From positions 91,001 through 155,000 of the forward strand of contig JADANN010000156.1 of NCBI GenBank assembly GCA_018806985.1: a DNA stretch of 64,000 bases, read 5' to 3'. Below are positions 21,701 to 31,793 of the stretch, piece by piece. The notes under the pieces were generated by a model. The model made no database searches. It saw only the letters and a list, made by a program, of their open reading frames with translations, and was not told the DNA's origin. The translations under genes and the position numbers were made by a program. Each line of letters begins with the position of its first letter. Position 1 is the first letter of the stretch. This DNA is from Angiostrongylus vasorum (Eukaryota > Nematoda > Chromadorea > Rhabditida > Metastrongylidae).

Positions 21701-24293
21701 CCATGCGGGTCCTTCGTTTCGCCTGTCTCTCAGCTAGTCTGGCAAAAAGATCAATAGAACTAGTCTGGCAAAAGATCAATAGAACTAGCTGAGAGACAGG
21801 CGAAACGAAGGACCCTGCATGGTGTGGTGGTGAGCGCGCTACTCCCCGGAAAGGACAATAGCGCGTTCGTTCCCCCACCGTAGACACCTGCGGTCCGAGT
21901 TTTGCAAATATCTCAGCATCATTAAAGTTATATTTCGCAATATATACACTGCCGTTAAAAAGAGTAGGCAGTAAATAAGAAGTTAACTCATGAGTTTCAC
22001 TCTGACTTAATCTACTTGGTTTGGACTACAACTAATGTACAAGCTTCTACTGCATAACTGATAGAACTCCCTCATTCAATGGATTCCGTTGATGCGCTAT
22101 CGTCCTAATATTCTTCCGGGAGGTTGCCCAAACATGCATTCAACTTTACAGTGGTCTCTGCTGCGACCAACTGGGAACATATATTTGTTCATTGCAAGCG
22201 AGGTCGTCAGTAATTTGACCTCATAGGGAGAGGATGTTGACGCTGACGAGATCTTGCAACGAGGTTGGACGGGTTTCGACAGCGCATAATCGCAATATAA
22301 AAAACGCTATCTCAAGGTTCCTTTTTAACGAAAAACATATGAAGTTCAATCCAAATTTCATCCAGAACTCACATGAACACGTGTTCCGTTGATGTTCCTG
22401 TAGGTTCCAGTTGTCATCTCCACTATAGCGACACTCAGATTTGCTCGCATCGCATAGATGTTGGCAAATCCGAGCAGCGCCAGAGCGGCGACAAAGTGAC
22501 GTCGCGCCATTCGCCATTTCGGTGGATCGAGATCTGGAGCACACACAACATAACTCATCGATAACTGATAGGTAGTTAAGATATTGCCGTTATCTCATCA
22601 ATCACACACTGTTCAACCACCAGCTTTTTGAAAGTTAGATGGAATTTCACGAGCTTTCACGATTTCTGCGCAATATTACGGCCAGAATAACGAGAAACAT
22701 AGAGTGAAATGATGAATAATGTAGCTTCTACTCACCTAACCGCTCATAATCATCATCATCAACATCATCATCATCATTTTCGTTAATTTTAACTCTCGAA
22801 TACATGAAATAAGACGTGCTGTCGGCATGAATTGACTGAGGTATTGGTAATCACCGCAGCGCGACCGCGCGTGACACGGTTGCGATAGTTGAACGTACAA
22901 CTGTGCCCACTCGCCGTGCGACCACTATCGTTCATCAGGCCCAAGAGATGTTTAGGCGATTTAGAACTAGAATCTAAAAAGAACTAGATGGCCTAGAATG
23001 GAAAATCACATATATGTTGATAGACGCGGATACCACCAAAAGGGTGCACGTAGCGTAGTGGTCGAATTCGCCCTGCAATACACATGGGATCGATACCCGC
23101 GCTCTGGCCCACCAAGCCGTCCATTCCTCTGGGGTCGGCACATTGGTCCTAGACTTGTCTGGGAGGATAGAAGCACTGGCTCGATAAATCGGTAGGCCAC
23201 ATATTGGACACTCCGAAAAACTAAGTGGTTCCCGTTCTACGTCCCATGAAATCACAATGTCCAAGAATTAAAGAAAAGCGATTCATAGGGAAGTAAGATA
23301 TAAAAAAGAAAGCCGTTCTAGGATTCACATAGATACTATTCCACCTCTTCAATTCATCATTTCTGTGTTTTTGTCTTTTGATAAATTCACTTATATTTGA
23401 GGTTTAAGTACTTAGCGTTTAGTGGTAAAAGGATATCGCAAAGAAAGACGATCGCCAATCTTAGACGCCTTTGCAGTTTTAGGTCAAACGTATTTCTCTC
23501 GGCGAATGTATCGAAGCTCCAGTTAGAATCTTTCGTTAGCTGAGTTTACTCAACGGAAAATATCTGATCACCTTGTCGTTCCATTCCAATGGAAACCAGC
23601 CCACTATGTTGTTGAATCTGACCTAGTAATGAAATTATGTGGTTTATTACAAAGAAGACCACTTGAATGCGAAGAAAATTGCGCAAAATTCATTACGCAT
23701 TCATTACTCTGGCGTTAGCAACGGCTACCATTTTGCAACACGCCCCGATGCTGGCTATGGATGGATCCATATCGAGAGGAAAGCACTTTCATAAGATGTT
23801 TACAATGCTTGGAATAAATCGATCGCGAAAATGTGCTGAAGCAATTTGAATCTCTATGGAATTACACGTTAAGAGCATTGCATGTACGATTTAGACTGGT
23901 GGGATTCTACATACGACCGAATAGTTTTTAGTTTTATGCACATTTATATGTAAATAATAAACAAGTGTAGAGAAAATGAAGGATGTAGAGTAGAAATCGT
24001 TTGCCCCATACTCCCTATGTCGTTGAATTGTATGCATTTCGATATGTGGACAGCAGAAGTACGTGATTCCGAAGCTGTTCCACTTGAAAAGATGTGAACA
24101 GCGTGGAAACCGAAGGAAGTTGCTCTAATGCAGGTCACATGAAATACCCAGAAAACGCTATGCGATGAGTAACGTCGTTGAATAGTATAAGTTATTGTGA
24201 TATTGTTTTACAAATGATCATCAACATATGTGTTTGACACTCACCGGCTTCATCGACAGTCGTGCCGTATGACTGAGAATGGGATAGTGACAT
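9737..24293 (-). CDS. SLC17-family anion transporter (sialin/vesicular glutamate transporter-like)
   Basis: This gene encodes a 12-helix major facilitator carrier for organic anions, expected in vesicle, lysosome or plasma membrane. Ten exons join in phase to 485 residues: 24293-24245, 22533-22373, 17643-17560, 17491-17428, 17377-17238, 16870-16696, 16509-16382, 11755-11612, 10436-10304 and 10116-9737. Motifs in order are ANIYAMRANLSVAIVEM (helix 1), QGVILGSFFYGYILTQLPGG with the RYGGK loop, WSHWAPILEKTKLATFAFSG, LKSKPVWAVVVAHFCQNWGF, FSVNHLDLAPQFAGHLMGIS and a terminal SGELQPWA. The NHLDLAP and GISNT segments look most like sialin. NINGT in the first lumenal loop is a possible N-glycosylation site. 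The start ATG at 24293 is the first ATG after an in-frame TAA and is followed by an exon ending in a GTGAGT donor. Introns of 4.7 and 4.6 kb carry repeats. The substrate cannot be told from sequence. Confidence 0.92.
11128..11504. mobile_element. Fold-back element (family F1), copy 1
   Basis: Long inverted arms (left from CTTCAATGATGCTGAAAG; right ending in its reverse complement near 11434) flank a short middle. A tail with the hairpin CTGCC...GGCAG and TAAATAATAAG follows. Direct repeats TTACTTAA lie at 11120-11127 and 11505-11512 and look like target-site duplication. It sits in the SLC17 intron between 11612 and 10436. Confidence 0.8.
12613..12998 (-). repeat. R2 repeat, copy in the SLC17 intron
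   Basis: This is a near full-length copy inverted relative to the others. It begins on the plus strand with CAGTTTACCGCCTCATCGTG and ends with CATCCAAGTATCCAAGTA. It lies in the 4.6 kb intron between the exons at 16382 and 11755, in the sense orientation of that gene. Confidence 0.85.
15058..15405 (+). mobile_element. S2 SINE-like copy with tRNA-like head
   Basis: GGCGGCTAGCGCAACGGTAG and ATTCGACTACGCTCCGTGCT could be A- and B-box remnants. The 3' half (TTTTCGTGGATGATGGACGC, then GCAAGAAGTGCTGGTGTTCG) matches the other S2 copies. Confidence 0.6.
15830..16115 (+). mobile_element. S2 SINE-like copy
   Basis: This copy starts near GTAGTGCATTGATCAGTGAT, continues AATCCACGTGGGAACGCC, GAAATCCTCAAGCAGCAGT and GTGGACGATGAATGCGAAG, and ends near GATGTGATGACGGGTCATGT. 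It lies in an SLC17 intron. Confidence 0.7.
17795..17880 (+). other. tRNA-like SINE head fragment
   Basis: GGCCTCGGTGGCGCAGTGCG resembles an A box and GTGGTTCGATCTAGTCCGGG a B box, but a cloverleaf does not form. AACTTTTGCGAATATCTCAG just after it matches the arm of the F1 fold-back element. It is probably a repeat relic. Confidence 0.4.
20342..20482 (+). pseudogene. RTE retrotransposon C-terminal fragment
   Basis: Plus-strand translation gives ERYDARRVSRA, ATLARDRG and, in a shifted frame, GEKWKTYWRPLESLDDQRDY, the usual end of nematode RTE proteins. It lies in the 4.7 kb SLC17 intron. Confidence 0.7.
20580..20720 (-). repeat. Degenerate R2 fragment
   Basis: Short matches to the reverse complement of R2 are seen (TTAACCGCCTTATAGCCACT, then AAGGAGTTCGATATTTCCAT). 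The rest has decayed. It lies just downstream of an RTE tail fragment. Confidence 0.45.
21597..21983. mobile_element. Fold-back element (F1), copy 2
   Basis: The arm structure is the same as in copy 1 (GGACCGCAGGTGTCTACGG left, GTAGACACCTGCGGTCC right) with the 3' hairpin tail (CTGCCGTTAAAAAGAGTAGG). A perfect 10-base direct repeat TAACTCATGA flanks it at 21587-21596 and 21984-21993. It lies in the 4.7 kb SLC17 intron. Confidence 0.85.
22752..22788. repeat. ATC trinucleotide microsatellite
   Basis: AATCATCATCATCAACATC and further CATCAT units run for about 37 bases, in SLC17 intron 1. Confidence 0.85.
23043..23210 (+). mobile_element. S1 SINE, 3'-truncated, in SLC17 intron 1
   Basis: The tRNA-like head (GTAGCGTAGTGGTCGAATTC) and B-box region (GGGATCGATACCCGCGC) are clear. 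It runs into CTGGCTCGATAAATCGGTAG and then stops. It is antisense to the host gene. Confidence 0.8.
24245..24293 (-). other. First coding exon of the SLC17 gene
   Basis: This exon reads MSLSHSQSYGTTVDEA plus one base and then a GTGAGTGT donor. It joins in phase to the acceptor TGCTCCAG before 22533, giving DEADLDPPKWRMARR. An alternative start inside the next exon (ATG at 22558) also keeps the frame, so the choice is inferred from the good donor and the phase match. Confidence 0.65.
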
Positions 24294-24730
24294 GCCGATG
24301 ATTAGGACGACAACAGTAGCGAGACGATGACGTTGTTAACTCTGGAACATGACGTCGTCGACTAGGTTGCCGTCGTCGGTCCGGCCCCTGCTTTACTTTC
24401 CCCGCCAGGCGGGCACATCGATCCTCATGCTTCCGCCTCTAGCACGCACTTTCATATACCCCTCAACCTCATACACGTATGATGTATACATGAACATATC
24501 AAGGTCTAGACACATAGGATATCTGTTCTTAGCGCTAAAACTGACACCGTTCTGTACTTTTGTTATGGCATTATTCAAAACTGAGGCACTTGCCATCGCA
24601 GAAACGCTTAGATTAAAACATCGCCAAATCACTGTCATTGTCGGGATGCTCACGTATAGGATCTTAATCTCATTTTCACGTTAATAAGATCAACTGCTGC
24701 AAATGATAAGATTAATTCAAGTACGATTGA

Positions 24731-25052
24731 TAGGCTTGTGCAGCGCAGTAGTTAGAGGTGCCGTACAATAGGCGCATACTAAATACACGGCACACACACT
24801 CTGATGCTGGTTTGTTCCCACACCCCGGTCTGACCACGTCTTCCATCATTCCAAATTCAGGAAATTGGTACCATGCTTGTCTGGGAGAGTAAAAAACACT
24901 GACTTCATACATCGACGGGCCGTCGTAAATCATCGTGTAGACCAGGTATGCACCTCTGTGATGCTTGGTGAAGTCCAATGCATTGCTGATCACTCAGGGA
25001 TCGATCAAGGCGAAATGTTTCATTTATCCTTCTATCCTTTATCCTTTACAGG
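24731..25052 (+). mobile_element. Diverged S1 SINE with TTTATCC tail
   Basis: The head GCAGCGCAGTAGTTAGAG, the block ATTGGTACCATGCTTGTCTG, TCAGGGATCGATCAAGGCG and the tail TATCCTTTATCCTTTAC identify it. The head-proximal third is diverged or carries an insertion. Confidence 0.7.
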
Positions 25053-25584
25053 AATAATGTGTGAATCACCTAATCATCAGTACTAGTAAGATCTCTTGGT
25101 TTCGTGCTCATGTTGTTAAATCATTTTCAACTATGCACAGGGATTACTGTGGCGCTGTTTCTTCACTAGTAGTACGACAAATGTATTTTATAAGCTTTTT
25201 AAGTGAAAAGCAGTGACCATAAGGAAGAAAATTATATTGGTTCGACCAGAAGACGAAACAAACATGAGGGGTTGATGTCTGAAAACTACACCAATGAAAG
25301 TTAGAGAAAAAGTCCCGTAATTCAGTACCACCTGCACTACATGCAATTTCGTAACCTCGGTAATTATCAGCTCATTTGTGACGATACTAGGATTTCCATT
25401 CGTTCTTACTGTTCGTCAAAGTTGCGAGGAAATGTACACAGACCGCCGATCCGCGAAGTGAAGGCTAAGAAAAAATCACAGGTATCCTACAAGGCATGAC
25501 AAAAGAAAAAATAGCAAAGTAAACGTGGATTTCACTCATTGGAAATAACTACGAAATGCTTCCCATGTTTTTTTTTCAACAACG

Positions 25585-25865
25585 TGAGGAATTCTGTCCC
25601 AATCTTGCAGGAAATAATCCTCATATGTGGAAACACGTTCAAGCGACACATTTATGAATACGTATATACAGAAGTTATATGTGGAATGAAGAATTGGGAA
25701 AGGCCTATCATGGCTATACCAAGATTCGAGAAAAAAAATACTCGACCAGTATTCAATGGCATCCATGTAGAAGACCAAAAATCCTACAGAAGCAGCTGAA
25801 CTCAACAATTCGAAGACCTGAGATGGTGGATGCGAGGAAACGAAACAAATGCAATGAGTACTAGG
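25585..25865 (+). mobile_element. Diverged S2 SINE-like copy
   Basis: TCTACAGAAGCAGC-like and TGGTGGATGCGAGGAAACGA segments match the S2 body. The 5' part is diverged. Confidence 0.5.
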
Positions 25866-26116
25866 ATTTGTAAAAAATGTGGTATCGCATAACGTAAAAG
25901 TGAAGAGAAATATATGTATGCAAAACAGTGAAACAAAGAAACTACTCACTGAACCCACATCGATATGTAGGAAGGCATATGCTTGTTTTGATTGGTGCTT
26001 CTCACGTTTCCCTTCATCGAAAGGAACTCATCATGTGCTCTCGATTAGGGGACTTGAGTGGAACATCTCTTAATAACTCAAAAGACCGACTTTCTATAAA
26101 CCTCGGCATAGATAGT

Positions 26117-27966
26117 TGATATATTTATTTACATGATCTTATAAACTGATCTTCTTTAGCTGATGCGAGGTTGGTATAGGTCTTCGTTGTCGTTGTCTTT
26201 GTTGTTGGTGTTGTTCGTCGAAGGCTGACGTTTCGGCGATTTCGTCTTCCTCAGAGCCTGGACGTACTTCATACTAGAACACTTCAACTATTCGGTGGTA
26301 AAGGCTAAAGTATTAATGAGGATGAAAGTTTTAAATAGATGGTCGGTTAGGATGCTACGGTCAAAGTGAAAGGCTACTACTCACCGTGATGCAACGAGTG
26401 GGATTGGCCCACGCGTTGTTCACGTGGGGTCGCCAGCACGACACACCCCGGGGTCAAAATATCATTTTGAAATAGGGCGCCAGGTCACGTGTGATAGTGA
26501 GGCATTCGTCTTTCCGGTTCATCTTTGGATTTTTGAAATTTATCCAAAACGCTCCAAGAGTTTTTGCGCGTTGATGTTTTCGACTCCTGCGCTAGGATCC
26601 GTACAGTCACCGCAAAATCATCGCCATTGCGCTTTTGTGCCCTGTGCGTGCCTAGCGGACTGTTTTGACGCATTTTAACTTTCCCATCTAGATGTTCTTT
26701 AATGCGAACACAAAGTGGTCTACCCGTTTCCCCAATATATTCCTCACCACATCCGTTTCATGAGATCAAGTATATTATACCTGAACTCACGCAATCCCCG
26801 TCATTCCCGTTAGGACAGATCATACAGTTTTCTGAACTGCACAGACGATCATAGAGACGGTTGCTAACTAACTGACGGCGTAGGGTATTGGGTGGGATGT
26901 CAGTAATCATTATATAATTTTCAAGACCACTTTTTTCTTGGGCACCTTTCAGTGGCGTTATTTATTTCATTTGATATGAACGGCAGCTTAAAAGGGATCT
27001 TGCTTTCGTCCGAAACATTATTTTGGGGAACTGCCCTACGTTTTTGTCTAACCCGAGTGGCTTCTACTTCGTAGCCATTGGAAATGGTAATTTTTCGTGC
27101 CAGGTTTTTCGATTCCTTCCTTTCCTCTTCTCCTGTGCACACATTTTTTGTCGTACGGTACATGTTTTTGATAAGTGCTTTTTTCATGTGTGAAGGATGA
27201 GAGGAGAGGTAGTGAACTAGTATGTTCTTACTACTTGGTTTACGATACCATTTTGTTATGTAGCCACTTTCTGAGAGCTTTATTTGGATGTTTAAGAATG
27301 GAAGACAGTTTTCGGTTGGTTTTTCTCGTGTAGATTTTATATACTCTGACTGTCGGTTTAACAATTCAAGGCACTCATCCATCTGTTCTTGTGTAGAACA
27401 GACGATGAAGCAGTCGTCAATGTATCGACAGCAGAGTAAGGGTCGGCGATCGAGAACTGGAGCTTCCACCTTAGACATGAAAGCGAGGCAAGGCTTGGTA
27501 CTAATTGCCGTCCCATGGCCAACCCTCTAATTTGTGCAAAATATTTTCCAGTCCACCTAAAGATTGAACAACTAAGACACTGTTTTGAGAGATTCATTAG
27601 TTGCGCAATCGACAAGCCGTACATTTTTATTTTCTTTTCGTGCTCTACCGGCAACTCGAGAATGGCTTGCATTGCGGGGTCATTCGAAACTTTGCTATAA
27701 AGTGAAGTAACATCGAATGACCATTACATCCGTGCTGTTTGGTTTTCGTGCACCGTAGGTGGTCTAGAAATATTTTGGTGTTAGGTACATGGGTTAGAAT
27801 GAATTTTAGCAACTGGGTCAGGATAAGGTTTGGGAACCACCTTATTCTATCCGTTGACTCGCCTATACAACTGATGATAGGTCTAACTTTAAATGATGAT
27901 GGGTTCGTTGATGTAATATCATCAGTTGAAGTAAGCTTTTTTCATGCGTAAAGGATGAGAGGAGAG
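26117..27966 (-). mobile_element. Penelope-like retroelement with RT and GIY-YIG remnants
   Basis: Reading the minus strand downward, the pieces are RPIISCIGES (about 27870), SFDVTSLYSKV (27720-27690), FAQIRGLAMG (about 27530), RYIDDCF (catalytic DD, about 27430), LPFLNIQIKL, TKWYRKPSSKNILVHYLS, then GIIYLIS and EYIGETGRP of a GIY-YIG endonuclease (26800-26720). RT plus C-terminal GIY-YIG is the hallmark of Penelope-like elements. The frame is broken: a shift follows AMG, another follows 26921, and a TGA near 26760 falls inside the GIY-YIG part, so it is dead. The 3' end lies near 26117 and matches an inverted partial copy next to it. Confidence 0.88.
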
Positions 27967-28510
27967 GTTAAAATTCGTCAAAACACTCCTCTAGGTACGC
28001 ATAGGGCACAAAAGCACAACGGGGAAGATTTTGAATTGACTGTACGGATCCTAGCGCAGGAGTCGAAAACACCAACGCGCAAAACTCTTGGAGCGTTTTC
28101 GATAAATTTCAAAAATCCAAAGATGAACCGGAAAGACGAATGCCTCACTATCACACGTGACCTGGCGCCCTATTTCAAAATGATATTTTGACCCCGGGGT
28201 GTGTCGTGCTGGCGACCCCACGTGAACAACGCGTAGGCCAGTCCCACTCGTAACATCACGGTGAGTAGCCTTTCAGTTTGACCGTAGCATCCCTAACCGA
28301 CCATCTATTTAAAACTTTCATCCTCATTAATACTTTAGCCTTTACCACCGAATAATTAAAGTATTCTAATATAAAATACGTCCAGGCTCTGAGGAAGGCG
28401 AAATCGCCGAAACGTCAGCCATCGACCAACAACACCAACAACAACGAAGACCAATACCAACCTCGCATCAGCTAAAGAAGATCAGTTTATAGGATCATAC
28501 AAATAAATAT
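27967..28510 (+). mobile_element. Inverted, 5'-truncated copy of the Penelope-like element 3' end
   Basis: From GTTAAAATTCGTCAAAACAC on, this is the reverse complement of 26700-26117. It encodes the same C-terminal tail (LGTHRAQKHNGEDFELTVRI) and ends TCGCCGAAACGTCAGCC, CTAAAGAAGATCAGTTTATA. It abuts the minus-strand copy's 5' side, so the two form a tail-out inverted pair. Confidence 0.88.
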
Positions 28511-28613
28511 AAGGGAGTTGAGATTCATCACATGAAGGAGACCACTTCGGCAAAGATTATATTAACACAATGCAGTCCATCGAATTAATCTTATATCAAT
28601 TAAGGTGGCATTT

Positions 28614-28897
28614 ACGCTAAAAAAGGACAAAGATCTCGACGTTGATCAGTCCCAGAGGGATGCGCCATGCGCTCGGCTTCACTAAGCATCGTTGGATGTG
28701 ATTGAATGCATATCTGGCGTTTACAGTGACTCGCGGTGACCTACCTATGTATTCATCCAGTGCTGCTGTCCTCCCAAACAAGTCTGATACTAATTTTCCA
28801 ACCTCTGCGGGATGAATGGCTTGGTGAGCCTTGGGCGCGGGGATCGATCCCACGTGTATTGCATGCCGCCTCCGACTACTACCCTACGCGCGCGCGG
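28614..28897 (-). mobile_element. S1 SINE
   Basis: This near full-length reverse copy runs from the tail side (GGACAAAGATCTCGACGTTG) to the tRNA-like head (GCCTCCGACTACTACCCTAC). The box-B-like GGGGATCGATCCC is intact. Confidence 0.85.
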
Positions 28898-29787
28898 CAT
28901 CTGCGTTATGGCACGTAATAAGCAGAGCAGATTTCACAGTGACTTGGATAAATCCCTATGAAATGGCCCTGTGGCAAATTAGGATTCGGTGTGCGATCCG
29001 AACATTCGCCAAACCTACTCTTTGGGCGAGTTTAGAACTACACTCTGCGCTCGGAAAATCTCTTCTAGAAATTACCAGTTAAGGAGACTATACAAATCAA
29101 TATGGACCGCTGAGTTATCGACTTATCATGGTCATAAACAAGCTACATAACAATTACGGAGATCGGCGATCGAATCGCTAGTGGAAGCTGCAACGAATTA
29201 TAAGTTAAGCTCAAACTTATGCGAACTCCATTTGAAATGTGTGGTTTTTCTCCTCAGGTTTTGTTCTTCTGTGGTCCTCAATTAACTACATGTAGCACGA
29301 TCTTCTTCGCTACCAATTTACTTGAATACCTCACATATTTCCTTCGTAATCCGTGTACTGCATCCTAGTGATTGAGGCGGGGCGTACACCCTGGTGAAAA
29401 TTCAAATAGGAACATTTAAACTAGGAACTAGCACGTCATATTTTATGCTATTTCTCTCCTGAGCAAGTACCACTCGAAAAGTGCCAAAAACGAGATCTCA
29501 GGGAAACTTACCTTGTTACAATTACTTGAAAGTGGCTTAACTAAAGAATCTTAAGACACCTTGAGCAATTCCGTCCAACTAGCATGGACCTATGTACCAC
29601 GATACTATACACGGTCTGACAACGCATACAACTAGAAATTATTCAAGATTACCAAATTGTAAATTGCAAACGTTCTCAGTTCACAGGCGGACAAAAATGA
29701 GTCATGACGATGTAAAAACTGGTTATTGGTGTTTTATACAAACATCACAAGAAATTTTCTCTACAAATGTCCAACTCCTAAAGATAG

Positions 29788-30074
29788 AAAAGGATAAAAG
29801 GATGAAGCTCTCGGCGTTGATTAATCCCTGAGGGATGCGCTATGCGTTCGACTTCATTGAGGAACGTTGGAGGTGGCTGACTGCATACCTGGCCTTTACA
29901 ATGACTCGCAGTGGTCTGCCGATATATCGAGTTACTGGTGCTATACTCTCATACAAGACTGGTACCAATTTGCCGACCCCGGAAGGATGAAGCGCTTGGT
30001 GGACCAGGAGCACGGGGATCGATCCCATGTGTATTGCAGGGCGGCTCCGACTACTGCGCCACACGCGCTCATTG
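29788..30074 (-). mobile_element. S1 SINE
   Basis: This is a near full-length reverse copy. The tail is AAAGGATAAAAGGATGAAGC on the plus strand and the head ends CTACTGCGCCACACGCGC. It is one of the best-kept copies. Confidence 0.87.
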
Positions 30075-30582
30075 CACTGGTGCAGATATCAATTACTATG
30101 TTGTGATTTGCAGTTCATAAAATTTAATGTAACGTTCGCTGAGAAAAACGACCCATGTCTCGTCTTTATAAAACGTGCCATCCCAATATCGACTGTGACG
30201 ACGAACCTTATATACTCTTATACACTATTTAACATCCTCTTTAACAACTCCACTACAATTTCTCTCATATATCTTGAATGTAAGCTTTGAGGCTCCTTCG
30301 AACAAACTCCATACCGCTCCGGCTTCTTTGCCAGACTATCAGAAACACTCAGGCATTAAAAAACCAAGCGCTGTTGAGTATGCACGATAACTTCATAGAA
30401 TGTGTTCTTTGATTTGAAATTTTATACAACAAAGAGCCCCTTACAAATAGCTCACCTATGTAGTGAACGTGTGGATATAATCAGAGAAACAAGGCATGCT
30501 CACCCCATCACTTCAACTGTAGATCATGCCTACTTCATGTTGAATTAGTATAATAAAGTGTACTTAAATTTACTGGATTAAA

Positions 30583-31027
30583 CTTCAACGAAGCTGAGAT
30601 ATTTGCAAAACTCTGCACCGCAGGTGCCTATGGTGGGGAACGAACGCGCTATTGTCCTTTGCGGGGAGTAACGCGTTCACCACACCATGCGGGTCCTTCG
30701 TTTCGCCTGTCTCTCAGCTGATTACAACTATAGCCTCAGCTTAACTGGGTTCAATGCCGATTTGGGCTCCCCAGATCAATCCCGTTGACGGGTGACTGCT
30801 GATGGCAAAAGATCGATAGAACTAGCTGAGAGACAGGCGAAACGAAGGACCCGCATGATGTGGTGGTGAACGCGTTACTCCCCGGAAAGGACAATAGCGC
30901 GTTCGTTCCCCACCATAGGCACCTGCGGTCCAGAGTTTTGCAAATATCTCAGCTTCGTTGAAGTTATATTTCGCAATATACCCTGCCATTAAAAAGAGTA
31001 AGCAGTAAATAAAAAGGTTAAAATTAT
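30583..31027. mobile_element. Fold-back element (F1), copy 3
   Basis: The left arm starts CTTCAACGAAGCTGAGATAT; the right arm mirrors it near 30963. The middle is longer (about 95 bases, from 30721) than in the other copies. The tail has CTGCCATTAAAAAGAGTAAG. The 9-base repeat TGGATTAAA flanks it at 30574-30582 and 31028-31036. Confidence 0.85.
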
Positions 31028-31793
31028 TGGATTAAAATCAAAAAACGCTAGCAGGAAATTATCACAGGACCCCACCCAATCGTGTCTACTTAATCATGCT
31101 TCGGACATAGCAATAGAAGTTGAGAGCAACTTTCATTGGCCTCAATTTTCCAAATGATATACATTGTGGCTACACTAACATAGTGATCACCTGAAGAAAC
31201 CGGTAGGAGCATGACTTAATCATAAGCTACAGCTCATTCGACACGCCCTCACTTCGAACAAAACGTCTGTCATCGGTTTGAGTGTCACTGTCACATTAAA
31301 GAACAAATGTTGGCAAGAAAACCGTAATTCAAATCGAAATCTTGAGCCGATTCGGAATCGTGGATACACTAGGTGACAAATGCGTAGGAAAAACTCGACA
31401 CACTACTCACCTATTAACTACTCAAAGGGTAACCACACTTAACTGTGAACATGCTTACAACTACTGAGATTTAAAAAAGCTTGATAATAATAATGGAAAT
31501 AATAACAATAGTATCTTAGTCAAATACTGAGGCTCTCAATCAACACGAAATAATGAAAGTTTCTCTGGATATCTTGACATGGAAACTTAAACGTACAGAT
31601 AGATAGAAATGGGCGAAATCACATTTCAGCATGTTCTTCTGAGGCAGTAATGCAATTAAACCAAACAACAATATAATTAAAGACGTAACACTAATTTCCG
31701 AGAAAAGCAAATGTTGCAGGTAATATCATCACATGACAGAGGTTTCAAAAAGGAGGATAATGACCAATAGAACTAACTGCTGTTATTGGAACA

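Larger units (their letters stand above)
24294..31793. other. Repeat-rich intergenic region between SLC17 and the synthase
   Basis: This holds the putative SLC17 promoter just above 24293, S1 and S2 copies, the Penelope-like pair and an F1 element, all listed separately. The remaining stretches (25.1-25.5, 28.9-29.8, 30.1-30.57 and 31.04-31.79 kb) show no supported gene. Confidence 0.55.

Noticed and set aside
24349..24684. 111-codon plus-strand frame upstream of SLC17
   Set aside because: No splice structure or family resemblance; lies in the likely promoter region.
26424..28191. Repeated similar frames on opposite strands taken as two genes
   Set aside because: They are the inverted copies of one retroelement C-terminus, not host genes.
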